Below are positions 21,040 to 32,915 of a stretch of 64,000 nt of DNA, in pieces. Made by a program: the position numbers and the translations under genes. Positions within the stretch are counted from its first letter, which is position 1. Each line of letters opens with the position of its first letter. The notes below the pieces were generated by a model that was given only the letters and a program-made list of their open reading frames with translations, had not been told where the DNA came from and searched no databases. This DNA comes from Fragilariopsis cylindrus CCMP1102 (lineage: Eukaryota; Bacillariophyta; Bacillariophyceae; Bacillariales; Bacillariaceae), in assembly GCA_900095095.1 (NCBI GenBank), contig FMBT01000307.1:1-64000 (forward strand), given 5' to 3'.

Positions 21040-23563
21040 ATGCGCATAACATCGTTTACCCTATGGTTGGCCTGTACCACTTTTGCGTCGTCGACTAGTG
21101 CCTTTTCCGGATCATCTACACTTGGAAGATCAACACGACCAGAAGGACGTCATCATGTTGTCGATAATAAAAAGAGTAAATCTATGTTTCCACTTCACGT
21201 AGCGGCTGAGACATCAGAAGCAATTTCTATCGCAGATATGGAACGAGGAATGGGGGGACGTATCGAATCGGCCTTCGAATCGGCGAAAGAGAGAGGAGAG
21301 GCTGCATTTGTTGCATTTATTACGGCTGGATATCCTGCGAAAGAAGGTATGTTTAAGTGTATTTATTTTTATTCTCATTATTCTAATGTTGTTGCGAGAA
21401 AAACTTCCCGAATATCATCTTCATGCCGTATAATTATTTTAATTTGAAAAAGGAAGAGAAACGTTGATTACATTCGCTTCGATATCAAATTAAATGATCA
21501 TTCTGATCGTGGAACCAACCTTTTTCCTTTCTTTTGCTTTTGAATTTGAATCTTGAAAAAAATACGTCTTTGTTGATCGTTACTTTCCTTTGAAAATAGA
21601 TACGCCATCAATTCTCATGGCAATGCAAGAAGGAGGGGCTTCGGTTATTGAATTGGGTATCCCATACACAGATCCACAAGCTGATGGTGCCACTATCACA
21701 GCCGCCAATCAGGTTGCTATAAAAGGTGGAACATCAGAAATTGGTCCTTGTCTTGCTATGGTCAAGGAGGCACGAGAAATGGGATTAACTGTTCCAGTTG
21801 TTTTGATGGGATACTGCAATCCTTTCATTCAATACGGTGAAGATCGATTGTGTGCCGAAGCAAAGGAGGCTGGTGCTGATGGTTTCATTGTCGTAGATTT
21901 ACCACCTGAAGAAGGTATCGATTTGAACAAGGCATGTGTGAAATACGGACTTTCCAACATTCCATTATTAGCTCCCACTAGTAGTGATAAAAGGATTGCA
22001 TCCTTAACAGATATGGCCTCAACTTTTTTGTATTGTGTGTCTGTCACGGGTGTGACTGGTGCCCGGACTGAGCTCCCTGCCGATTTGGACGATTTTATTA
22101 AAAGAGTTCGATCTAAGACAGACTTACCATTAGCGGTTGGCTTCGGAATTTCTTCTCCAGAAATGGTAAATGGTGTTGCCAATATGGCGGATGGAGTTGT
22201 TGTCGGAAGTTCTATCCTGAACGCTATGAATGGATTGGGAGACGATGCTACCACTGCAGAAAGGGCGGAAGCTGTTCGTAGTGTCATTGCGCATCTGGTT
22301 ACAGGTGTTAAGCAAGGAGAAAGTCCAAAGAATCAGGCTACCAAATTAGGTCAAGTTCCACAGGAATGGGCCAAAGTTAATGAGAAATCTCGGTTCGGTC
22401 AATTTGGTGGACAATTTATTCCTGAAACTCTCTCAGTGGCCTTTGAGGAAATCGAAGAGGCGTACGATGAAATTAAGGGTGATCCTGATTTTTTGGCTGA
22501 ATTGGATCGTTATCGACGAGATTTTGTTGGAGGACCGACCCCACTCCATAAAGCCGAACGATTAACCGAATTAGCAGGAGGTGCTACCATTTGGTTGAAG
22601 AGAGAAGATTTGGCCCATACAGGTGCCCACAAAATTAACAATGCGATCGGGCAAGCTCTATTGGCCAAACGTATTGGTAAAAAACGTATCATTGCCGAAA
22701 CAGGTGCAGGACAGCATGGTGTTGCAACAGCAACTGTATGTGCTATGTTTGGATTAGAATGTATCGTCTACATGGGTGCTGTTGACTGCGAACGTCAAAA
22801 GTTAAATGTATTCCGAATGAACACACTTGGTGCTAAGGTCGTTCCCGTTGAGGTTGGTCAACGCACACTCAAGGATGCTATCAATGAAGCTATGGCTGAT
22901 TGGGTAACCAATGTCCGCGATACGCATTACCTTATTGGTTCTGCAGTCGGTCCTCATCCATTCCCCACTATCGTCAGAGACTTTCAAAGTGTGATTGGTA
23001 AGGAGATCAAAGAACAATATAAGGCGAAGAACGATGGTAAACTTCCCGATGCGTTGGTAGCATGTGTAGGAGGAGGATCTAATGCGATCGGTACATTTTA
23101 TCCCTTCGTAGATGACAAGGAGGTCGCTTTTTACGGTGCAGAAGCAGCCGGGAAGGGTATCGAATTTGACGAAGAGCATTGTGCAACTTTAACGGTTGGA
23201 ACACCCGGAGTTTTGCAAGGTGCCCGAACTTTCGTTATCCAAAAAGAATCAGGTCAAACATTGAACACACAATCTATTTCGGCTGGTTTGGATTATCCCG
23301 GTGTTGGACCAGAGCATGCCTTCTACAAGGAATCAGGACGAGCAACGTATGAAGGTGTTACGGACGACCAGGCCTTGGAAGGATTCAATATGATGTGTCA
23401 GTATGAAGGAATCATCCCTGCGCTTGAGACAAGTCACGCTATCTACCAAGCCTTTCATTTGGCCAAGAAACTTGGACCGGGTAAGAATATTGTGATCAAT
23501 ATGAGTGGTCGTGGAGATAAAGATATGCCACAAATCGCTAAGATCATGGGTGTTGATGTATAA
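21040..23563 (+). CDS. Bifunctional tryptophan synthase, alpha-beta fusion, plastid-targeted (756 aa)
   Basis: Exons are 21040-21346 and 21600-23563, joined in phase 1 (donor GTATGT, acceptor AAATAG). The alpha part cleaves indole-3-glycerol phosphate; its catalytic pair is E120 in [15 protein letters not shown] and D131. The beta part condenses indole with serine using PLP; the Schiff-base Lys is K447 in TGAHKINN and the phosphate loop is GGGSN at 593-597. Both halves are full length, so indole can be channelled as in the bacterial complex. The order alpha then beta in one chain is the arrangement of fungi and stramenopiles. The leader ([22 protein letters not shown]) is a signal peptide with a SAF junction, the diatom plastid presequence form. 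The intron cuts just after the first alpha-barrel strand ([10 protein letters not shown]). Confidence 0.95.
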
Positions 23564-23727
23564 AGAACTAAATAGACGACAACAAGGAAGAAGAACCAAA
23601 AATAAATTGATTTATAGTGATATAATATGCATTAATTCATATGATAATAAACGTAACTTCCTCTCTTGCGAATGCAATATTATTGTGCTGTTTTTTCAAG
23701 TTTATAGTATGGAATTCATTTCTTTCT

Positions 23728-23982
23728 TTACACGATCGCCTTGCAATTACTGCCCCCACTTCGTTTTCCTCCTCGTGCCACGAGTTTAATTGTCAGCAAT
23801 AATGATGCTAATGCAACAGTTCCAATAGCTGCGTGTCCAGTCCATCGTCGAAATTTTTGCATTGGTTTTTCATATGAATGGCGGTAGGAATTGAGTTCAT
23901 CATAGTCGTATAACTTAGCAGCTGTGACGCCAAGCAAAAATACGACCGTATGAGAGATTACCATAGCTTTACCTGGACTCAT
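23728..23982 (-). CDS. Small two-helix membrane protein, 84 aa
   Basis: An ATG at 23982 opens an 84-residue protein with two hydrophobic helices (about 8-23 VISHTVVFLLGVTAAK and 48-68 HAAIGTVALASLLLTIKLVA) joined by a charged loop (YDYDELNSYRHSYEKPMQKFRRW), and a basic Gly-rich tail. Coherent hairpin design argues that it is real. It lies tail to tail with tryptophan synthase, 164 bp away. No family is recognised; a mitochondrial or ER membrane location is only a guess. Confidence 0.55.
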   Translation of the reverse strand: MSPGKAMVISHTVVFLLGVTAAKLYDYDELNSYRHSYEKPMQKFRRWTGHAAIGTVALASLLLTIKLVARGGKRSGGSNCKAIV

Positions 23983-24457
23983 TTTTCTAAATTTAAGTAC
24001 TGCAAGACCGTTTGTTACAGTAGTTAGTTCGACGATGAAATGGTTTGGATTGGTTTGGTTTGACTTTGTCTGTTTTGTCTGCCTTCTACCTTAATGTATG
24101 ACGATACCTGATCTTTGAAGAAGAATCTAGTAATGAGAATCGTTAGATCGTAAATCGTGGTCTCTGCAGTCTCAAATGAATAAGAATAACTTACCGCATA
24201 AAAAAATCAAAGGTGTGGTGGCGCAAAATCGAATAAGATGTAGAGTTTCTTCGAGCCTCCGAAAATCCTTTATCGTTGACGACAAAAATTAATTTTTAAA
24301 AATTCACACAATGACATTAAAATACTTTAAAGGCATTCAACGATCCGTATTTGCTTATCAGATCCTTAGATGAAGCAGGAGTCTAGCTAGGTCCTATCTA
24401 CGAGATAAAATGATTGATCACAGACCAGTGAAATAGAGAGTTCGGAACGTGTAATTA
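23983..24457. other. Divergent spacer
   Basis: 5' flanks of the two-helix protein and of the HAD-like gene. A (GTTGCC)n run starts at about 24461 at its right edge. Nothing else is seen. Confidence 0.45.
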
Positions 24458-26093
24458 ATGTTGCCGTTGCCGTTGCCGTTGCCGACCTACGTATCTTTCC
24501 TTTTTGGGTTGTACTTCTGTGCGTCGTTGTGGCTATACATTGACAAAAGTCCATCTGTCGTTGTAACAGTAACAGCATTGACTACTATATTTAATACACC
24601 CCAATTTAACAATCGATTGATCAAAGTTGCACGTACTAGTCGACGACGACCATCGAGTCTGTTAAAAATGTCAGGAACATCATCGCCATCGTCGAAGAAG
24701 TGGATCGTGTCATCGTTGCATACGGACGATAGCGATGAAACAGCAGCAGCAGCAGCAGCAGCAGCAACAACACCGATGATACCGATGATACCGACACATT
24801 TATTTCTCCATTTCGACATTAACGAAACTATTTTGCTTGGAGACGACGCTGGTGGTGATTCCCGTCACGAATCGACACAAAAAATGCTAGCCAAATCTTC
24901 TTTCTGTCGGATGCCGGATATGGTCAATAACGACAACGATAATGATAATGATAACGGTGATGGTGAAGGTGACGATGACGATGATGATGACGATGATGAA
25001 CATGAACAGAATCAAAGACGACGATGGGAAAATACACAACAACTCAAAACCGACGCACTGGTGGGATGGACAAGAGATCGGGAAAGAACAACATATACCG
25101 TCGTTGTATACGGGTTGGAAATGGCCTGCAGATTGTTGTCCGTATTATCGAACAGCTTATAAAAATCAAGCTAAATCTTTCGTGGACAATCATCCAGTTT
25201 ATTTACCAATTCTTGAAGCCTGCGAAACAGCAATTTCGGTTAAAGGTAAGGGAGAATTGTCCCCTACCAAACAAGATCACAAGGATACTATTTTACCTGC
25301 CTTTTACGAGACTCTCAGCCATCTTATTGACACATCATCATCACCATCATCTATAGAGAATGATACTGGTACTGGTAAGAAACCACCATTTACTGTCATC
25401 TTTCGAACTTTCGGAAGCGATTTGGCCGAAATTGCATCAGTTGTAACGACCTTCGCAAAAGGAAAGCATCCAGGATATCCTAGTATTAATTTCCCACCAC
25501 TTTATCTATCCGAGGATCGTTTGTTTCAGGGACGATGGAAGGTAATCCATGATAATAAATCAAATACAATGGAACCGATATATCAACTTTGGAAGTATCA
25601 CGATGAAAGTCAATTGGTTGCCTCAGGTGACGCTGAGATTCTAGATCTATTCAAGCAGGGATCCGTTTTTGGTATTCGTGATGATTATAATTATTGGAAG
25701 TCAAATCAATGGGATCCAACTGCTGGGAAACCAATCTGGGTCCGAAACTACGATAAACCTAGATCCAAAAACAGCAATAAGCATGACGGAAATAATAATG
25801 TCGAAAAGGAGACGGATGAAGATCAAATTATCTCCATTGATCATCATATTCTATTCGATGATAATATACATAATCTACGTAATGATGGTATAGCCTGTGT
25901 TCGAAAAGAATTACCTCAGGTTGATGAAAACAGTGGAGCCGTGAGTTTTGACACTGTCGATGGCGCCAAAATCGACCTTTATCATGGTGTACATTTGATT
26001 CGAGTCCCCACGGTGGAACCAGTATTGGAACCACATTGGTATATACAACAAATTGAAATGGCTAGAAATAAATTCCAATGTCGATTGCGGTAA
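24458..26093 (+). CDS. HAD-like protein with an FDINET motif; one frame break
   Basis: The conserved body starts at PTHLFLHFDINETILLGDDAGGD, where FDINET matches the DxN/D nucleophile loop of the haloacid-dehalogenase fold. Later parts include FTVIFRTFGSDLAEI (a motif-II-like strand ending in Thr/Ser) and IISIDHHILFDDNIHNL (a candidate acidic motif IV). HAD enzymes are mostly phosphohydrolases; the substrate is not apparent. A hydrophobic leader (YVSFLFGLYFCASLWLYI) and Ala- and Asp-repeat linkers (about 24737-24766 and 24925-25000) precede and split the domain. The frame shifts once between about 25030 and 25110, upstream of LYTGWKWPADCCPYY; both halves are clearly one protein. The start is uncertain: the ATG at 24458 includes the leader, while a Met in MSGTSSPSSKKW is an alternative. 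Confidence 0.65.
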
Positions 26094-26575
26094 CACGAAA
26101 TAATAGACCTAACCAATGCCCATTTATTACTTTAAAAATAATTTTTAACAGGCTTAGCTTGTATCAGTTCAATGGTCGTTCCGTGTTTGTAGTTTTGGTT
26201 ATGTTGCTTCTGCTGTACAGTATGTCATTACCCTTGTTATGATAAAATTGTTACTTTTACCCCTTACCCCACTTTTCAAAATGAGAATTTGAGAATTTCT
26301 AAACGAACAAATTCACATAAGTTAGTTGAATTATCGCGCGTAAAACTTATGTTCAATGTCGCGGGTAAATTTAAAATTTGAGAACTAACCTGATCGTTGA
26401 TGTGTCATTTTCCAACCGCAGAATATCTAATCTCTCAAACATACACTGACTAACTTACCCATACCATAGCTCAAATCTCAACAAGGTGTCATAGTAATAG
26501 TATAAATCAATCCTTTTTCATACTGTATCGACCAAGCAACAGCATCACCGACATAATCGAAACGAATTTAAAAAG
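26094..26575. other. Intergenic spacer
   Basis: Between the HAD-like gene and the R3H-type gene; no protein-like frame or repeat. Confidence 0.45.
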
Positions 26576-27961
26576 ATGAGGCGAACACGTGCTGATAGCA
26601 TCCCGGAAAATAGCACGGCGATGGCGAATGCATCGATGGAAGAATTGCTCATGAGACATTCATCGCCCATTCTTCATAGTTCGACGGGTCGTGCCGTTGC
26701 ATCGCCATTGGCGGAACGTAATAGCAGTCCTTCTCCTTTGCGCTTAAACCGTCCTCGTTCGAATCCACGTACTCGGACTCCAATGAGAGCAGAGGAAGAC
26801 CAAGATGAACAAGAAGGTCCGCGGCGCATAACAATTCGACCAATGGCAGGAGCTGCTGTCGGAACAGATATGGCATCATCGTACACAGCACGACATGTGA
26901 GTTGGTCTTCTTCTTTTTATTTTATATCTGCTAGTTTGGCATCGGAACACTGTCCTGTGACATATCGGTATACACTGTACCATATTTTTACTTCTCACTT
27001 TTGTCTTCGCGTTTGCAATACGTCATGAATGAATGAATTGATAGAATCGACTAGATCAGCTGCGCGTCAAAGTAGAAAACAGGGACCATCTCATCGAAAG
27101 GCACGGCGGAGGAATAATGACAATTTTGTTAATCTAGCCGATGAGCTGTCGAAGAATCACGCAGGATCTGCGGCTGCTGTAGAAGCTTTACTGCATGGAT
27201 CGGCAAACGCCTCCAAACATCGTTCTATTTATGATCCTAAAGAACATGAATCTAAAACCATGAAACAATTCCGTGAAGACAAAAGCCTGGATTTGGTTCG
27301 AGAAAAATTCTTTGATGGATCTTTACCATGTGATCCTTATTCATCATCATCCAGCAGAATAGTGGTGGTAGATATACCCTCACTGACTCCCCTGGAACGT
27401 TTCCATCGAATTGAGAGTCGCATTCGACGTATTGTAGTGAAGGCATGTGAAAATTCTTATGCAGCTTCCAAAGTCGTTAACACACTTGAAGACTTTTTAA
27501 TCCGAATTTACAGTGGTGAAAAAGATGAACGCTCGCAGGAAGATTGGAATGAATTTTTGTTGGGTTCGCCCATTGTGACTGAACGACGATGTAGCATGAA
27601 GAAGAAAGACCAGGACGAAGATTCTACGTGTAACCCTCGCAGACTCATTATAAAATTTCTGTTTGATGCGGAGTCAGCCACTGGTGGTTTTCATCGACTG
27701 TTACTCCATGGTATTTGTCAGTTTTATTGTCTTAGTGCTACGTCGTCATCAACTCAAATCAATATGCCGACTAAGAAGGATGACCATGTTGCTAAGAAAG
27801 CTCGCGTCTTGACAGCAACAGGGACATTATCTGGAGTCGATGTGCGTTTGGTGGAATTTATTACAGAACGACAAAGAATCCGTTCTGCTGGAAATTCTGA
27901 AACCTCTGACCAAATTCAATTGGATCTGACAACAAACAAGCTATCGGAGCTGAAAGTTTGA
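26576..27961 (+). CDS. R3H-type nucleic-acid-binding protein (R3H-associated plus R3H-like)
   Basis: Exon 1 runs 26576 to 26896 (donor GTGAGT) and encodes a basic, Ser/Pro-rich disordered head. The second exon starts around 27045 and carries RKARRRNNDNFVNLADEL, which resembles the R3H-associated N-terminal domain. Near the C-terminus GGFHRLLLHGICQFYCLSATSSS resembles the R3H domain (Arg-x3-His, which contacts single-stranded nucleic acid). The order fits R3HDM4-like proteins of unclear role. The intron boundaries do not keep frame as they stand: the donor leaves phase 0, but none of the nearby AG sites gives a matching phase, so an indel is likely near the junction. Family call moderate. Confidence 0.6.
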
Positions 27962-28628
27962 CTCCAACTATGTTTTTATATAACTAACTGAAAGAACGGT
28001 ATAAAACTTTGCAAATCCTAATCAATTGGAAAGACGCGTAGAGTAAAGTAAATTATGCATTATACTACATGTATAGTCCTAGTATATATATTGCACTATT
28101 AAACTCGATATCTCCTTCAAATCTATATCCAAATATTTACTCAGAAAATAAACCCAAATAAAAATACTGAATACTTGTAGTAGTTATATCTCTGAACGTT
28201 GAGTTAGGAATGATTATCCAGCCTCTAGAGATATCTTTTTCCCTGCCCATTAATCTATACAATTGTACTACTGTACACTACAATGTTGGTTATTTATACC
28301 CATCAGTTATCTTACCTGTCTATGCGTACAGTACAGTCTTACGTAAATGTATACGCGATTCGCTTGTTTTTAGAGAAAGTATACCAAATAAGCATACTTT
28401 TCAAAAGTACCAGTGTGTACTTTCCCTCACTAATTATACTGCAATTAATTAGTACTGGTTGTACTCAGTGAAATGTATACATATTTGAACAGCCCCTGGT
28501 ATACTTTTCAGACATGTACTGGTTAATCTCCAGTACTAATAATTACTTAGAGGATTTACTCACAAAATTCAAAAAATTCATCGCGCTGCACAAAATTCAA
28601 AATTTTCACCGTGATACTCTGCAGCGCA

Positions 28629-28741
28629 CTAGCTACAGTAGCTACAGTAGCTAAAATAGCTAAAATAGCTACAATTGTAGCTGCAGTAGCTACAATAGCT
28701 ACAGTAGCTATAGTACTACTAGCTACAATGGCTACACCCAC
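28629..28741. repeat. AGCTAC minisatellite, about 9-bp period
   Basis: TAGCTACAG-like units follow one another, with variants TAGCTAAAA and TAGCTGCAG. The word AGCTAC recurs in a looser form up to about 29280. The unit is nearly self-complementary around AGCT, so short hairpins are possible. Confidence 0.75.
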
Positions 28742-28928
28742 TCAACTAGCTGAATTACACATAGACTTCACTTGCTACAATTCACTAGCTACACTGCACT
28801 AATAGGTTAGTTGGCTGTTGACTCCTCTGGCTTTTTAAGGCGGGGAGGAGCGGTGCAGTAGCATTTAAATAACAAGTTTTATACAGCTACACTGCACGAG
28901 CTACACTTCACCAGCTACACTTCAGCTT

Positions 28929-29550
28929 CGGAAACATACGGAGAGAAAACACTATAATGTTCCCATTAAGATTCAAAATCTTTAACCATTATAGTTCCTG
29001 TTGTTTTTGGGTAGTTTTAATATGTACTTTGATATTGAACTAATGTCTAAAGTTATTATGAGTCTATCCTAGCGTCTACTCAACTGGGGTTATTCCCATC
29101 ACACTTGTCCATTCAATGGGTAAGCAATCTTACTAACCAAATGGATGATCTGTGACTGGGTATGGCTTGCCTAGTTGCAACTATACTAGCTACACTTCAC
29201 TGCACTGGACTACACTAACTGGTTATACTACTGTAGCTTACTATACTAGCTAGCTGGCTAAGCTGGCTACACTTGTAGATTCACCTATGATTGTTGTTAG
29301 AGGTATGAGGTTCAGAAGCATACGGAGAGAAAACACTAGATATTTTGCAGTGCTTGCGTATGCATCCTAACTGAAGAAAAAAAGAAGAATTGTACACTAT
29401 ATTGATCTGTCTGCTCAGACCTAGGTTCAGAAACATACGGAGGGAGAACACTATATATTTGACAGTGCTAGCGTATGCATCCTATCCGAAAAATGTTCCC
29501 ATAAAGATTCAACATCTTTAACCATTATAGTTGCTGTTGTTGTTGGGTAG
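28929..29550. repeat. Three copies of a short interspersed motif
   Basis: GAAACATACGGAGAGAAAAC-like starts occur at about 28931, 29315 and 29430. Copies 1 and 3 also share a second block (TGTTCCCAT-AAAGATTC through TTTAACCATTATAGTT); copies 2 and 3 share a middle block (CAGTGC-AGCGTATGCATCCTA). Copy 3 is the longest and explains the other two as deletion derivatives. Probably a small non-autonomous element or a fragment of an LTR. Confidence 0.65.
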
Positions 29551-30352
29551 TTTCAATATATGCATAATTAGTACACATAGTTATATTCAATATTGTACCT
29601 ACGGTTGCGGGGTTGCTAAGGTGTGCCAAGCTTACTATACCTGCATAGATAGATATTCTGTTACTGCTGAGATGTGTATTTAGCTTACTAGCTACAGTAC
29701 TACAGTACTGTGTGATACTACTACAAGTAGTACTCACAGTTACATATGCTATCTATCTTACTTGTTGTTATTGTTTACTGTATGTGGTTGTGGTTGTGGT
29801 TGTGGTTGTTTTTGATATTTATTATTTTCAACTTGTTGTGAATGCGCTGTAAAATAAATTTGACTTGTATTTTTACAGTGCTTTTCTTTTTTGGTAAGAA
29901 TACAGGTGTTGTGCGCGGTGGTATACTTTTAGTATACTTTTCACGCTCACAGTACAGTAGTAGACATCATCTTCTGAAAATAGGGTCTAGTTGAGTCTTA
30001 ACGTACAGTATGCACGTGCTGCGAGCGAGGGGGAGTGAAAACGATTTTGAAAATTTTGCGTTCTTCTTCATCAGTACATATCATTGTACATATCGTACGT
30101 ATCGTACGTACGCGAATACCGGTAGTTCGTAACATAAGAAATGCCGTTTTGTTTCTTTGACAAAAAGTGAGCTTTACTCGATGCTACTTTTTGAAATTCA
30201 GAGATTCATTCATTCGATTGATTCGTTCATGTTTCATGTCTAAACACAAAATCTAAAAAGAGGAACCTTATCGAGTTGCTTAAACGGTCTAGTGAGAACG
30301 ATACGAGTGACGGAAAAAGTTTTTTATCAGTAGGCCAATAAAAGCATTAACA

Positions 30353-32364
30353 ATGGATAGTGATTGGACGGCGAATGAATCGGAAGACACGAAGACTGCG
30401 GAAGTAGTTGATAATGCTGTCGATAAAGATGATGGTGATGATGTCAATAATAATGCTAAAGAAGAAGGAGTCAAAGAAGATGGAGATTCATCCTCTGGTA
30501 TATCCAGTGGATTAAAAGTCTTATTCTTGAGTTCAGATACTGGAGGTGGTCACCGTGCCAGTGCTGAATCTCTAGGTGCACAATTTGAGCTATTGTTTGA
30601 AGGAAGTAGTTACGACCTATTAGATCTTGCTACCGAAGCATATTTGCCTCCGTACAATTCGATTGTACCGTACTACAAACATTTAAGTGCCCATCCGAAC
30701 CAATGGAAACTTATCTACGGAGCTTCTAACTCTAGGGTGATGGAACGAGTCGTTGAAACAAACATCAAAGTCATGACGGTAGTGTGTGAACGTAACATTC
30801 GTAAAAAATTAAGGCGTACCATCCCGATGTGGTTGTTAGTGTCCATCCACTTCAAACTAGCGTCCCCATTCTTTCGTGTGCGAAGATAAGTAACGAAACA
30901 GGAAAGCATTTGCCCATGTTCACGGTCGTGACAGACCTAGGATCGGCCCATAGTACGTGGTTTGCTGGTGGTGTTGAAAAGTTATTTGTTGGATCAACAC
31001 AAATCCATACGATAGCTCGTAATAAGGGTATTCCTGAAGAAAAATTGGAACTAGTCGGACTACCCATCCGTTATGACTTTGCAGTCGAGTCAGAAAGGTT
31101 AGGTGACGGAAGAATGACTGAAAAAGGAAAGGAATATCAGCGTGAAGTTCGAGGAAAGTTAAACCTTCCTGCAGTAGATCGAAAAACATTGCTCGTCATG
31201 GGAGGAGGAGAAGGTAACGGGGCACTTTCAAATATTGTTGATGCTCTCTACATAGAATTTGTCAAGCAGGGTGTGGATGCTATTATTATGGTTGTTTGTG
31301 GCAGAAATGAAGTACTCGTAAAGTCCCTGGAAGACCGAAACTGGGATGAAGTCTTTCAAAAGCGATCAACGACCAAAATCAAAACAAAGAAACGAGGATA
31401 TTTCTCCGCAGCAGCTATGTTCCCAGATCTTAGTTACGGAGACGCGACCGAAGTTGGTCTTACTGCCGGGTGCATCGAAGCTGGAGGCTCGTTCAGCTCT
31501 CTACGGAAGATTCTAAGTACAGGAAGTATGAGACCTAATAATGATAGCGCTATGTTTATCCCTTCTCCTTCCAACAAGACGGAAGCCATTGAAGATGGGG
31601 GAAAGGAAGAAAACACTAACGCTGAACCCTCTAATGAAGAAGAAGAAAAGAATACGATACAACCCCTAGAAACTATTAATTCTGAAGACACCAATGTGAA
31701 GAAATCAGAGGAGACGACATCTATTCCAAAGAATGAAACAAAGGATGCTGCTCTTGCAAGAGACGATAAAGATGTTAAATCACCATCATCTCTTGGAGCC
31801 AATGGCAAGGTTTCAGTTGTACCTCTCGGATTCGTTAAAAATATGGCACAATATATGGTAGCTGCGGATGTTCTGATCTCCAAAGCAGGACCTGGAACTA
31901 TTTCAGAAGCTGCTGCTCTTTCCTTGCCTGTCATGCTCACATCTTTTCTTCCTGGTCAGGAGGAAGGTAATGTAGATTATGTTGTGGAAGGAGGGTTTGG
32001 TTCCTTCTGTCAAGATACAGATCCAGAAGCTGTCGCCGAAGAAGTAACTTTGTGGTTAAATGATGAAATAAAACTAACAGAAATGTCCGATATGGCCAAA
32101 AAGGCAGGACATCCATATGCGGCTCGGGATATTGTGAAACAGATCGGTGACAGCACTTTGAAATGGAAATCACTCAATAATGATCAATTCACTGATATAA
32201 TAAGTGAAGATTTAAGTGATGATGAGAAAGAGAAAGAAGCAATTGCAAACATTGTTGCAGAAGAGGAAAAAAAGCTTTCCGCAGAGTTACGTGCATCCGC
32301 TGTAATAACATCAAGTGTAGAGAATTCAGAAGATGTTGAGTCAGAAACCAAGAATACGATATGA
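30353..32364 (+). CDS. MGDG-synthase-like galactosyltransferase (GT28); one frame break
   Basis: The fold signature is clear. FLSSDTGGGHRASAESL (D62 to R68) is the N-lobe glycine loop; YHPDVVVSVHPLQ, MFTVVTDLGSAHSTWF and LELVGLPIRYDF follow; the C-lobe has LVMGGGEGNG and the donor-site block ISKAGPGTISEAAALSLPVMLTSFLPGQEEGNV. These match monogalactosyldiacylglycerol synthase, which makes the main plastid galactolipid from UDP-galactose and diacylglycerol. The frame shifts by one base at AAGGCG near 30812, within the LRR-YHPDVVVS junction. Two oddities: no presequence (the chain starts with an acidic disordered head), and an acidic Ser/Glu-rich insertion of about 150 residues in the C-lobe (around 31340-31800). 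The C-terminal tail is acidic. UDP-GlcNAc-type MurG relatives are excluded by the PGQEEGNV block. Confidence 0.85.
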
Positions 32365-32915
32365 TGATTAATAATGGTTTCGAATATACATCAAATAGGA
32401 CAAGAGAGGGAAGATATCAAATATCACTCATAATATGACATTGGTTATAATTCTTAATTCGCTATTCCTTCTCTTACTTAATAGTCGGAGCAATATAATA
32501 TTTAATTCGCATTGTTTCTGTCTACGACACAATCAAAAGTAAAGATGATCGTTCTATTTATTAAGTCTATACAATGCAGTATAGACTAGCTAACTTGAGA
32601 TAGTTATACTGCTGTATTGTAGAGTGAAAGCCGCATTTTCGACCGTTATACAAACAAACAAAAATGTCATCAATTATACTTCGCTCTACAGCAATTAATT
32701 ATAATCTAGAGTTTATCAGATGCATCTGAATATTTTTCTATATCTTTTCTTTTTGCTAATTATATATATATCTTCATTCTAAGTATAAAACCCAGTTTTA
32801 TTATTATTTTAGGATATTGGCATTACCTTCTCCGTCTCCGTAACATAGTATTATCGTAGTAAGAGCCTCAGTAGAACGGAATCCCTCGTGTACAATCATG
32901 CTGATATTTCCTGAT
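32365..32915. other. Convergent 3' spacer
   Basis: AT-rich 3' flanks with short TA runs near 32760; nothing else is seen. Confidence 0.5.

Larger units (their letters stand above)
27962..30352. other. 2.4-kb repeat-rich gene desert
   Basis: No supported gene. It holds an AGCTAC-type degenerate minisatellite (from 28629), three copies of a short interspersed motif (from about 28929, 29311 and 29424), a (TGTGGT)n run near 29785-29810 and GTAC-rich words near 30080-30115. Frames inside it are by-products of the repeats. Confidence 0.7.

Noticed and set aside
28611-28802. Hydrophobic Ala/Thr/Val/Ile frame in both strands
   Set aside because: It is generated by the 9-bp AGCTAC repeat and has no start context or flanking protein.
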